From contig NC_079880.1 of NCBI RefSeq assembly GCF_029227915.1, positions 7,814,001-7,878,000 of the forward strand: DNA of 64,000 nucleotides. Reading direction: 5' to 3'. The notes under the pieces are model-generated. The model did not search any database. It saw only the letters and a program-made list of their open reading frames with translations, and was not told the DNA's origin. The translations under genes were made by a program, and so were the position numbers. Below, piece after piece: positions 1 through 10,783 of this stretch (the stretch's first letter is position 1; the number at the start of each line of letters is the position of its first letter). The stretch comes from Hydractinia symbiolongicarpus. Taxonomy: Eukaryota; Cnidaria; Hydrozoa; Anthoathecata; Hydractiniidae.

Positions 1-704
1 CAGACTGATACCGTTAGAAAGTCAATGAAATGTAGTTTTTGAAACAGTGTCTATTTCTTCAGGGCGCGCTAACGGCTACGATTGGACTCGCACTACAAAA
101 AGACTTATTTATCTAAATGCTTAAATTAAGCGCTACCACAGCGCACAGTGTAATCGCTAAGTTCTAGCAATCATGTCAAAGTAAGACGAATGTTATTTCT
201 TGGAGTCCAATTGGCTCATTTTTCACATTCATAAGGTCAAAGTCCAAAATCGGTTCAATTAAGTCCCACAGTCAATCGTTTCACTGTTAAAAGCGATGCA
301 ACCTAGTAATATCAGAAAAGTATCGCTAAATAGATGTTGGTACGAATATGGTACGCAACTGTTGTACCTCAAACGGACTGATACCGTTAGAAAGTCAATG
401 CAATGTAGTTTTTGAAACTGTCTCCACTTCTTCAGCGCGCCCTAACGGCTACGACTGGTCCCACAGTACAAAATGACTTATTTATCTAAATGTTTAAATA
501 AAGTGCTACCACAGCGCCCAGTGTAATTGCTCACTTCCGGCAATCATTTCAAATTAAGAAGAACGCTATTTCTTGGAGTCCAGTTCTGCCATTTATCACA
601 TTTATAAGGTCAAAGTCTAAAATCAGTTCAATTAAGTCCCACAGTCAATCGTTTCAATGTTAAAAGCGATGCAACCTAGTAATATTAAAAAAATATCGCT
701 AAAT

Positions 705-724
705 ACATATTGGTACGAATATGT
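705..724. other. 20-bp near-palindrome ACATATTGGTACGAATATGT
   Basis: Arms ACATATT and AATATGT are exact reverse complements around GGTACG, itself a GTAC palindrome with one G/G mismatch, so 9 of 10 base pairs match. It occurs in this or a slightly changed form (GATGTTGGTACGAATATG) in nearly every monomer, about 30 bp before the monomer end. It could be a binding site for a dimeric protein or a cruciform; neither is shown. Confidence 0.7.
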
Positions 725-747
725 GACGCAACCGTTGTTCCTCAAAC

Positions 748-1120
748 GGACTGATACCGTTATAAACTCAATGAAATGTAGTTTTTGAAACAGTGTCTAT
801 TTGTTTAGCGTAAACTAACGGCTAGGATTGCTCCCACATTAAAAAGTGGTTTCTTTATATACATTTTTAAATAAAGCGCTACCACAGCGACCAGTGTAAT
901 CGCTGAGTTCCAGCGATCATGTCAAATTAAGAAGAGCGTTATTTCTTGGAGTCCAGTTGTCTAATTGTTGACCTTTATAAGGTCAAAGTCTAAAATCAAT
1001 TCAATTAAGTCCCACAGTCAATCGTTTTACTGTTAATAGCGATGCAACCTTGTAATAACAGAAGCATATCGCTAAATACATGTTGGTACTAATATGTGAC
1101 GCAACAGTTGTAACTAAAAC
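748..1120 (+). repeat. Representative 373-bp monomer (type C) and its anatomy
   Basis: This is one full repeat unit, starting at GGACTGATACCG. In order it holds CCGTTA within the first 20 bases, the GTAGTTTTTGAAAC block, a core with CTAACGG, a TCCCACA motif, an A/T-rich stretch, AGCGCTACCACAGCG, a stem-forming ATCGCTG/CAGCGAT pair (899-917), the cttggagtccag box, TAAGTCCCACAGTCAATCG, GCGATGCAACC, a near-palindrome around TTGGTAC, and CAACAGTTG just before the next unit. The order is the same in essentially all monomers of the window. Type C carries ATAAACTC or GAAACTC near its start and CATTAAAAAGTGG in the middle. No reading frame stays open through it. Confidence 0.95.
899..917. other. Perfect 7-bp dyad (stem ATCGCTG/CAGCGAT, loop AGTTC), one per C-type monomer
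   Basis: ATCGCTG at 899-905 and CAGCGAT at 911-917 are reverse complements separated by AGTTC. The same place in other monomers holds ATTGCT/AGCAAT (4982-4987 with 4995-5000), ATTGCTA/TAGCAAT (46189-46207), ATTGC/GCAAT (526-544) and GTTG/CAAC (28439-28451). The hairpin or cruciform potential is therefore kept with different bases. Whether it forms is unknown. Confidence 0.75.
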
Positions 1121-1179
1121 GGACTGATACCGTTAGATAGTCAATACAATGTATTTTTTGAAACTGTCTCTATTTCTTC

Positions 1180-1189
1180 AGCGCGCGCT
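1180..1189. other. CpG-rich palindrome AGCGCGCGCT in the monomer core
   Basis: This is a perfect 10-bp palindrome of alternating G and C inside an otherwise A+T-rich monomer. The position is the most variable part of the family: gcgcgcgct, gtgcgcgct, gcccgcgct, gtccgcgct, gcgcgagct, gcgtaagct and gcccctct all occur. Its decay pattern fits CpG mutation plus HOR-specific changes. Confidence 0.65.
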
Positions 1190-2598
1190 AACGGCTAGGA
1201 TTGGTCCCACAGTAAAAAATTACTTATTTATCTAAGTTTTTAAATGAAGCGCTACCAGATTGTAATCTCTAAGTTTTAGCAATCATGTCAAAGTAAGACG
1301 AATGTCATTTTTTGGAGTCCAATTGGCTCATTTTTCACATTTATAACGTCAAAGTCCAAAATCGGTTCAATTAAGTCCCACAGTCAATCGTTTCACTGTT
1401 AAAAGCGATGCAACCTAGTAATATCAGAAAAGTATCGTTAAATAGATGTTGGTACGAATATGGTACGCAACTGTTGTACCTCAAACGGACTGATACCGTT
1501 AGAAAGTCAATGCAATGTAGTTTTTGAAACTGTCGCCACTTCTTCAGCGCGCCCTAACGGCTACGATTGGTCCCACAGTACAAAATGACTTATTTATCTA
1601 AATGTTTAAATAAAGTGCTACCACAGCGCCCAGTGTAATTGCTCACTTCCGGCAATCATTTCAAATTAAGAAGAACGCTATTTCTTGGAGTCCAGTTCTG
1701 CCATTTATCACATTTATAAGGTCAAAGTCTAAAATCAGTTCAATTAAGTCCCACAGTCAATCGTTTCAATGTTAAAAGCGATGCAACCTAGTAATATTAA
1801 AAAAATATCGCTAAATACATATTGGTACGAATATGTGACGCAACCGTTGTTCCTCAAACGGACTGATACCGTTATAAACTCAATGAAATGTAGTTTTTGA
1901 AACAGTGTCTATTTGTTTAGCGTAAACTAACGGCTAGGATTGCTCCCACATTAAAAAGTGGTTTCTTTATATACATTTTTAAATAAAGCGCTACCACAGC
2001 GACCAGTGTAATCGCTGAGTTCCAGCGATCATGTCAAATTAAGAAGAGCGTTATTTCTTGGAGTCCAGTTGTCTCATTGTTGACCTTTATAAGGTCAAAG
2101 TCTAAAATCAATTCAATTAAGTCCCACAGTCAATCGTTTTACTGTTAATAGCGATGCAACCTTGTAATAACAGAAACATATCGCTAAATACATGTTGGTA
2201 CTAATATGTGACGCAACAGTTGTAACTAAAACGGACTGATACCGTTAGATAGTCAATACAATGTAGTTTTTGAAACTGTCTCTATTTCTTCAGCGCGCGC
2301 TAACGGCTAGGATTGGTCCCACAGTAAAAAATTACTTATTTATCTAAGTTTTTAAATGAAGCGCTACCAGATTGTAATCTCTAAGTTTTAGCAATCATGT
2401 CAAAGTAAGACGAATGTCATTTCTTGGAGTCCAATTGGCTCATTTTTCACATTTATAACGTCAAAGTCCAAAATCGGTTCAATTAAGTCCCACAGTCAAT
2501 CGTTTCACTGTTAAAAGCGATGCAACCTAGTAATATCAGAAAAGTATCGCTAAATAGATGTTGGTACGAATATGGTACGCAACTGTTGTACCTCAAAC

Positions 2599-4084
2599 GG
2601 ACTGATACCGTTAGAAAGTCAATGCAATGTAGTTTTTGAAACTGTCTCCACTTCTTCAGCGCGCCCTAACGGCTACGATTGGTCCCACAGTACAAAATGA
2701 CTTATTTATCTAAATGTTTAAATAAAGTGCTACCACAGCGCCCAGTGTAATTGCTCACTTCCGGCAATCATTTCAAATTAAGAAGAACGCTATTTCTTGG
2801 AGTCCAGTTCTGCCATTTATCACATTTATAAGGTCAAAGTCTAAAATCAGTTCAATTAAGTCCCACAGTCAATCGTTTCACTGTTAAAAGCGATGCAACC
2901 TAGTAGTATCAGAAAAATATCGCTAAATACATATTGGTACGAATATGTTACGCAACTGTTGTAACTCAAAGGGGCTGATACCGTTAGAAACTCTATGAAA
3001 TGTAGTTTTTGAAACTGCCTCTATTTTTTCAGTGCGCGCTAACGACTACGATTGGTCCAACAGTAAAAAATAGATTATTTATCTACATTTTTAAATGAAG
3101 CGCTACCACAGCGCTCAGTGTAATCGCTAAGTTCCAGCCATCATGTCAAAGTTAGACGAATGTTATTTCTTGGAGTCCAATTGGCTCATTTTTCACAATT
3201 TATAACGTCAAAGTCAAAAATCGGTTCAATTAAGTCCCACAGTCAATCGTTACACTGTTAAAAGCGATGCAACCTAGTAGTATCAGAAAAATATCGCTAA
3301 ATACATATTGGTACGAATATGTTACGCAACTGTTGTAACTCAAGGGGACTGATACCGTTAGAAACTCAATGAAATGTAGTTTTTGAAACTGTCTCTACTT
3401 CTTCAGTGCGCGCTAACGACTACGATTGATCCCACAGTACAAAATGACTTATCTATCTAAATTTTTAAATGAAACGCTACCAGAGTGTAATCGCTAAGTT
3501 CTAGCAATCATGTCAAAGTAAGACGAATGTTATTTCTTGGAGTCCAATTGACTCATTTTTCACATTTATAACGTCAATGTCCAAAATCAGTTCAAATAAG
3601 TCCTACAGTCAAACGTTTTACTGTTAAAAGCGATGCAACATAGTAATATCTGAAACATATCGCTAAATTCATTTTGGTACGAATATGTGACGCAACCCTT
3701 GTTCCTCAAACGGACTGATACCGTTAAAAAGTCAATGAAATGTAGTTTTTGAAACAGTGTCTATTTCTTCAGCGTGCGCTAACGGCTACGATTGGACTCA
3801 CAGTACAAAAAGACTTATTTATCTAAATGCTTAAATTAAGCGCTACCACAGCGCACAGTGTAATCGCTAAGTTCTAGCAATCATGTCAAAGTAAGACGAA
3901 TGTTATTTCTTGGAGTCCAATTGGCTCATTTTTCACATTCATAAGGTCAAAGTCCAAAATCGGTTCAATTAAGTCCCACAGTCAATCGTTTCACTGTTAA
4001 AAGCGATGCAACCTAGTAATATCAGAAAAGTATCGCTAAATAGATGTTGGTACGAACATGGTACGCAACTGTTGTACCTCAAAC
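2599..4084 (+). repeat. Four linking monomers between the two 3-monomer HOR blocks
   Basis: Units start at 2599, 2972, 3346 and 3712. The first is a B monomer that switches to another type near 2880 (aatgttaaa becomes actgttaaa, and aatatt becomes agtatc). The second is a GAAACTCTATG type of 374 bp with an extra base in cacaatttataacg. The third is a 366-bp monomer lacking the second AGCGCT arm. The fourth is type A. The same set recurs at 13008-14493. No gene is present. Confidence 0.8.
3099..3115. other. AGCGCT-ACCAC-AGCGCT dyad
   Basis: AGCGCT is a self-complementary hexamer and occurs twice, at 3099-3104 and 3110-3115, giving both a direct and an inverted repeat with a 5-base spacer. In other monomers the second arm is AGCGCC, AGCGAC or AGCGGC. 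In the 366-bp monomers a 7-bp deletion removes it altogether (for example near 1250). Confidence 0.7.
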
Positions 4085-6321
4085 GGACTGATACCGTTAG
4101 AAAGTCAATGCAATGTAGTTTTTGAAACTGTCTCTACTTCTTCAGCCCCTCTAACGGCTACGATTGGTCCCACAGTACAAAATGACTTATTTATCTAAAT
4201 GTTTAAATAAAGCGCTACCACAGCGCCCAGTGTAATTGCTCACTTCCGGCCATCATTTCAAATTAAGAAGAACGTTATTTCGTGGAGTCCAGTTGTCTCA
4301 TTTATCACATCTATATGGTCACAGTCCAGAATCAGTTTAATTAATTGCCACAGTCAATCGTTTCACTGTTAAAAGCGATGCAACCTAGTAGTATCAGGAA
4401 AATATCGCTAAATACATATTGGTACGAATATGTTACGCAACTGTTGTAACTCAAAGGGGCTGATACCGTTAGAAACTCTATGAAATGTAGTTTTTGAAAT
4501 TGCTTCTATTTCTTCAGTGCGCGCTAACGACTACGATTGGTCCAACAGTAAAAAATAGATTATTTATCTACATTTTTAAATGAAGCGCTATCACAGCGCT
4601 CAGTGTAATTGCTAAGTTCCAGCCATCATGTCAAAGTTAGACGAATGTTATCTCTTGGAGTCCAATTGGCTCATTTTTCACAATTTATAACGTGAAAGTC
4701 CAAAATCGGTTCAATTAAGTCCCACAGTCAATCGTTTCACTGTTAAAAGCGATGCAACCTAGTAGTATCAGAAAAATATCGCTAAATACATATTGGTACG
4801 AATATGTTACGCAACTGTTGTAACTCAAAGGGACTGATACCGTTAGAAACTCAATGAAATGTAGTTTTTGAAACTGTATCTATTTCTTCAGTGTGCGCTA
4901 ACGACTACGATTGATCCCACAGTACAAAATGACTTATCTATCTAAATTTTTAAATAAAGCGCTACCACAGCGCTCAGTGTAATTGCTCAGTTCCAGCAAT
5001 CATTTCAAATTAAGAAGAGCGTTATTTCTTGGAGTCCAATTGGCTCATTTTTCATATTTATAAGGTCAAAGTCCAAAATCGGTTCAATTAAGTCCCACAG
5101 TCAATCGTTTCACTGTTAAAAGCGATGCAACCTAGTAATATTATAAAAATATCGCTAAATACATATTGGTTCGAATATGTGACGCAACTATTGTAACTCA
5201 AAGGGACTGATACCGTTAGAAAGTCAATGCAATGTAGTTTTGAAACTGTCTCTACTTCTTCAGCCCCTCTAACGGCTACGATTGGTCCCACAGTACAAAA
5301 TGACTTATTTATCTAAATGTTTAAATAAAGCGCTACCACAGCGCCCAGTGTAATTGCTCACTTCCGGCCATCATTTCAAATTAAGAAGAACGTTATTTCG
5401 TGGAGTCCAGTTGTCTCATTTATCACATCTATATGGTCACAGTCCAGAATCAGTTTAATTAATTGCCACAGTCAATCGTTTCACTGTTAAAAGCGATGCA
5501 ACCTAGTAGTATCAGGAAAATATCGCTAAATACATATTGGTACGAATATGTTACGCAACTGTTGTAACTCAAAGGGGCTGATACCGTTAGAAACTCTATG
5601 AAATGTAGTTTTTGAAATTGCTTCTATTTCTTCAGTGCGCGCTAACGACTACGATTGGTCCAACAGTAAAAAATAGATTATTTATCTACATTTTTAAATG
5701 AAGCGCTATCACAGCGCTCAGTGTAATTGCTAAGTTCCAGCCATCATGTCAAAGTTAGACGAATGTTATCTCTTGGAGTCCAATTGGCTCATTTTTCACA
5801 ATTTATAACGTGAAAGTCCAAAATCGGTTCAATTAAGTCCCACAGTCAATCGTTTCACTGTTAAAAGCGATGCAACCTAGTAGTATCAGAAAAATATCGC
5901 TAAATACATATTGGTACGAATATGTTACGCAACTGTTGTAACTCAAAGGGACTGATACCGTTAGAAACTCAATGAAATGTAGTTTTTGAAACTGTATCTA
6001 TTTCTTCAGTGTGCGCTAACGACTACGATTGATCCCACAGTACAAAATGACTTATCTATCTAAATTTTTAAATAAAGCGCTACCACAGCGCTCAGTGTAA
6101 TTGCTCAGTTCCAGCAATCATTTCAAATTAAGAAGAGCGTTATTTCTTGGAGTCCAATTGGCTCATTTTTCATATTTATAAGGTCAAAGTCCAAAATCGG
6201 TTCAATTAAGTCCCACAGTCAATCGTTTCACTGTTAAAAGCGATGCAACCTAGTAATATTATAAAAATATCGCTAAATACATATTGGTTCGAATATGTGA
6301 CGCAACTATTGTAACTCAAAG
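4085..6321 (+). repeat. Two tandem copies of a second 3-monomer HOR (1119 and 1118 bp)
   Basis: The copies are 4085-5203 and 5204-6321, each of three monomers. The first monomer carries the distinctive cttcagcccctctaacgg and a gtggagtccag / tctatatggtcacag segment. The second carries GAAACTCTATG and gcttctatttc. The third carries gtatctatttcttcagtgtgcg. The 1-bp length difference is a T-run near 5238. The match stops at 6322, where GAGACTTAATG begins another type. Confidence 0.88.
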
Positions 6322-8553
6322 GGACTGATACCGTTAGAGACTTAATGAAATGTAGTTTTTGAAACTGTTCCTATTTCTTCAGCCCGCGCTAACGGTTAGG
6401 ATTGGTCCCACAGTACAAAATCACTTATCTATCTAAATTTTTAAATAAAGCGCTACCACAGCGCTCAGTGTAATTGCTCAGTTCCAGCAATCATTTCAAA
6501 TTAAGAAGAGCGTTATTTCTTGAAGTCCAATTGGCTCATTTTTCATATTTATAAGGTCAAAGTCCAAAATCGGTTCAATTAAGTCACACAGTCAATCGTT
6601 TCACTGTTAAAAGCGATGCAACCTAGTAATATTAGAAAAATATCGCTAAATACATATTGGTACGAATATGTGACGCAACTATTGTAACTCAAACGGATTG
6701 ATACTGCTAGAAAGTCAATGAAATTTAGATTTGGAAATGTCTCTACTTCCTCAGCGCGCTCTAACGGCTACGATTGGTCCCACATTAAAAAGTGGTTTCT
6801 TTATATACATTTTTAAATAAAGCGCTACCACAGCGACCAGTGTAGTCGCTGAGTTCCAGCGATCATGTCAAATTAAGAAGAATGTTGTTTCTTAGAGTCC
6901 AATATGCTCATTTTTCATGCTTATAAGGTCAAAGTCCCAATTCGGTTCAATTAAGTCCCACAGTCAATCGTTTCACTGTTAAAAGCGATGCAACCTAGTA
7001 ATATCAAAAAAATATCGCTTAATACATATTGGTACGAATATGTTACGCAACTGTTGTAACACAAAGGGGCTGATACCGTTAGAAACTCAATGAATTGTAG
7101 TTTTTGAAACTGCCTCTATTTCTTCAGTGCGCGCTAATGACTACGATTGGTCCCACAGTAAAAAATAGATTATTTATCTACATTTTTAAATAAAGCGCTA
7201 CCACAGCGACCAGTGTAGTCGCTGAGTTCCAGCGATCATGTCAAAATTAAGAAGAATGTTGTTTCTTGGAGTCCAATATGCTCATTTTTCATGCTTATAA
7301 GGTCAAAGTCCAAATTCGGTTCAATTAAGTCCCACAGTCAATCGTTTCACTGTTAAAAGCGATGCAACCTAGTAATATCAGAAAAATATCGCTTAATACA
7401 TATTGGTACGAATATGTTACGCAACTGTTGTAACTCAAAGGGGCTGATACCGTTAGAAACTCAATGAATTGTAGTTTTTGAAACTGCCTCTATTTCTTCA
7501 GTGCGCGCTAATGACTACGATTGGTCCCACAGTAAAAAATAGATTATTTATCTACATTTTTAAATGAAGCGCTACCACAGCGCTCAGTGTAATCGCTAAG
7601 TTCTAGCCATCATGTCAAAGTTAGACGAATGTTATTTCTTGGAGTCCAATTGGCTCATTTTTCACAATTTATAACGTCAAAGTCCAAAATCGGTTCAATT
7701 AAGTCCCACAGTCAATCGTTTCACTGTTAAAAGCGATGCAACCTAGTAGTATCAGAAAAATGTCGCTAAATACATAGTGGTACGAATATGTTACGCAACT
7801 GTTGTAACTCAAGGGGACTGATACCGTTAGAAACTCAATGAAATGTAGTTTTTGAAGCTGTCTCTATTTCTTCAGTGCGCGCTAACGACTACGATTGGTC
7901 CCACAGTACAAAATGACTTATCTATCTAAATTTTTAAATAAAGCGCTACCACAGCGCTCAGTGTAATTGCTCAGTTCCAGCAATCATTTCAAATTAAGAA
8001 GAGCGTTATTTCTTGGAGTCCAGTTGTCTCATTTATCGCATTTATAAGGTCAAAGTCTAAAATCAGTTCAATTAAGTCCCACAGTCAATCGCTTCACTGT
8101 TAAAAGCGACGCAACTTATAAATATTAGAAAAATATCGCTAAATACATTTTGGTACGAATATGTGATGCAACCGTTGTAACTCAAAGGGACTGATACCGT
8201 TAGAAACTCAATGAAATATAGTTTTTGAAGCAGTGTCTATTTCTTCAGCGTAAGCTAACGGCTAGGATTTGTCCCACATTGAAAAGTGGGTTCTTTATAT
8301 GCATTTTTAAATAAAGCGCTACCACAGCGACAAGTGTAATCGCTAAGTTCGAGCAATCATGTCAAAGTAAGACGAATGTTATTTCTTGGAGTCCAATTGG
8401 CTCATTTTTCACATTCATAAGGTCAAAGTCCAAAATCGGTTCAATTAAGTCCCACAGTCAATCGTTTCACAGTTAAAAGCGATGCAACCTAGTAATATTA
8501 GAAAAATATCGCTAAATACATATTGGTACGAATATGTGACGCAACCGTTGTAA
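6322..8553 (+). repeat. Six-monomer 3' module of 10.4-kb copy 1
   Basis: Units start at 6322, 6695, 7067, 7441, 7815 and 8188. The 6695 monomer has the variant start GGATTGATACTGCTAG. The monomers at 6695 and 7067 both carry gtgtagtcgctgag, a doubling also seen in the third copy at about 20.1-20.9 kb but reduced to one in copy 2. The 8188 monomer carries gaagcagtgtc and cattgaaaagtggg. Confidence 0.83.
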
Positions 8554-8560
8554 CTCAAAG

Positions 8561-10044
8561 GGACTGATACCGTTAGATAGTCAATACAATGTAGTTTTTG
8601 AAACTGTCTCTATTTCTTCAGCGCGCGCTAACGGCTAGGATTGGTCCCACAGTAAAAAATTACTTATTTATCTAAGTTTTTAAATGAAGCGCTACCAGAT
8701 TGTAATCGCTAAGTTTTAGCAATCATGTCAAAGTAAGACGAATATCATTTCTTGGAGTCCAATTGGCTCATTTTTCACATTTATAACGTCAAAGTCCAAA
8801 ATCAGTTCAAATAAGTCCCACAGTCAAACGTTTTACTGTTAAAAGCGATGCAACCTAGTAATATCTGAAACATATCGCTAAATTCATGTTGGTACGAATA
8901 TGCGACGCAACCCTTGTTCCTCAAACGGACTGATACCGTTAGAAAGTCAATGAAATGTAGTTTTTGAAACAGTGTCTATTTCTTCAGCGCGCGTAACGGC
9001 TACGATTAGACTCACAGTACAAAAAGACTTATTTATCTAAATGCTTAAATTAAGCGCTACCACAGCGCACAGTGTAATCGCTAAGTTCTAGCAATCATGT
9101 CAAAGTTAGACGAATGTTATTTCTTGGAGTCCAATTGGCTCATTTTTCACATTCATAAGGTCAAAGTCCAAAATCGGTTCAATTAAGTCCCACAGTCAAT
9201 CGTTTCACTGTTAAAAGCGATGCAACCTAGTAATATCAGAAAAGTATCGCTAAATAGATGTTGGTACGAATATGGTACGCAACTGTTGTACCTCAAACGG
9301 ACTGATACCGTTAGAAAGTCAATGCAATGTAGTTTTTGAAACTGTCTCCACTTCTTCAGCGCGCCCTAACGGCTACGATTGGTCCCACAGTACAAAATGA
9401 CTTAGTTATCTAAATGTTTAAATAAAGTGCTACCACAGCGCCCAGTGTAATTGCTCACTTCCGGCAATCATTTCAAATTAAGAAGAACGCTATTTCTTGG
9501 AGTCCAGTTCTGCCATTTATCACATTTATAAGGTCAAAGTCTAAAATCAGTTCAATTAAGTCCCACAGTCAATCGTTTCACTGTTAAAAGCGATGCAACC
9601 TAGTAATATTAAAAAAATATCGCTAAATACATATTGGTACGAATATGTGACGCAACCGTTGTTCCTCAAACGGACTGATACCGTTATAAACTCAATGAAA
9701 TGTAGTTTTTGAAACAGTGTCTATTTGTTTAGCGTAAACTAACGGCTAGGATTGCTCCCACATTAAAAAGTGGTTTCTTTATATACATTTTTAAATAAAG
9801 CGCTACCACAGCGACCAGTGTAATCGCTGAGTTCCAGCGATCATGTCAAATTAAGAAGAGCGTTATTTCTTGGAGTCCAGTTGTCTCATTGTTGACCTTT
9901 ATAAGGTCAAAGTCTAAAATCAATTCAATTAAGTCCCACAGTCAATCGTTTTACTGTTAATAGCGATGCAACCTTGTAATAACAGAAACATATCGCTAAA
10001 TACATGTTGGTACTAATATGTGACGCAACAGTTGTAACTAAAAC
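8561..10044 (+). repeat. 4-monomer HOR D-A-B-C (1484 bp)
   Basis: Units start at 8561 (D, 366 bp), 8927 (A, 372 bp), 9299 (B, 373 bp) and 9672 (C, 373 bp); the cycle restarts with D at 10045 and A at 10411. D has GATAGTCAATACAATG and the 7-bp-shorter gctaccagattgtaat. A has GAAAGTCAATGAAATG and a ggactcac-like segment. B has GAAAGTCAATGCAATG and cgcgccctaacgg. C has ATAAACTC and CATTAAAAAGTGG. This looks like the ancestral arrangement from which the 3-monomer HOR was derived. A diverged version of the same order recurs at 26055-27537. Confidence 0.85.
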
Positions 10045-10783
10045 GGACTGATACCGTTAGATAGTCAATACAATGTAGTTTTTGAAACTGTCTCTGTTTC
10101 TTCAGCGCGCGCTAACGGCTAGGATTGGTCCCACAGTAAAAAATTACTTATTTATCTAAGTTTTTAAATGAAGCGCTACCAGATTGTAATCGCTAAGTTT
10201 TAGCAATCATGTCAAAGTAAGACGAATGTCATTTCTTGGAGTCCAATTGGCTCATTTTTCACATTTATAACGTCAAAGTCCAAAATCAGTTCAAATAAGT
10301 CCCACAGTCAAACGTTTTACTGTTAAAAGCGATGCAACCTAGTAATATCTGAAACATATCGCTAAATTCATGTTGGTACGAATATGCGACGCAACCCTTG
10401 TTCCTCAAACAGACTGATACCGTTAGAAAGTCAATGAAATGTAGTTTTTGAAACAGTGTCTATTTCTTCAGGGCGCGCTAACGGCTACGATTGGACTCGC
10501 ACTACAAAAAGACTTATTTATCTAAATGCTTAAATTAAGCGCTACCACAGCGCACAGTGTAATCGCTAAGTTCTAGCAATCATGTCAAAGTAAGACGAAT
10601 GTTATTTCTTGGAGTCCAATTGGCTCATTTTTCACATTCATAAGGTCAAAGTCCAAAATCGGTTCAATTAAGTCCCACAGTCAATCGTTTCACTGTTAAA
10701 AGCGATGCAACCTAGTAATATCAGAAAAGTATCGCTAAATAGATGTTGGTACGAATATGGTACGCAACTGTTGTACCTCAAAC

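Larger units (their letters stand above)
375..2598 (+). repeat. Two tandem copies of a 1112-bp, 3-monomer HOR (B-C-D/A)
   Basis: The copies are 375-1486 and 1487-2598; a third starts at 2599 but diverges after about 2880. Each is B (373) + C (373) + a 366-bp chimera whose 5' half is type D and whose 3' half is type A. The two copies differ at only a few bases, for example tctcc versus tcgcc in the B monomer. The chimera explains the loss of one monomer relative to the 4-monomer A-B-C-D order at 8561-10044. Confidence 0.88.
1..8553 (+). repeat. Copy 1 (5'-truncated by window edge) of a 10.4-kb tandem segmental duplication
   Basis: Positions 1-8553 realign to 10410-18590. The offset is 10409 up to about 5238, 10410 after a 1-base T-run difference there, and 10037 after about 7072, because this copy has one monomer more. 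Differences I found by eye are few: T/G at 1154, T/C at 5160, the T-run at about 5238, A/G near 5330, and the extra monomer at about 6.7-7.1 kb. Working back from the right breakpoint, about 1.86 kb of this copy lies upstream of the window. Identity is far higher than between adjacent monomers, so the event is recent. Confidence 0.9.

Noticed and set aside
5168-5175. GGTTCGAA resembling a tRNA/Pol III B box
   Set aside because: It arises from one substitution in the usual TTGGTACGAATATG and occurs in few monomers. No A box, cloverleaf or terminator T-run is at the right distance.
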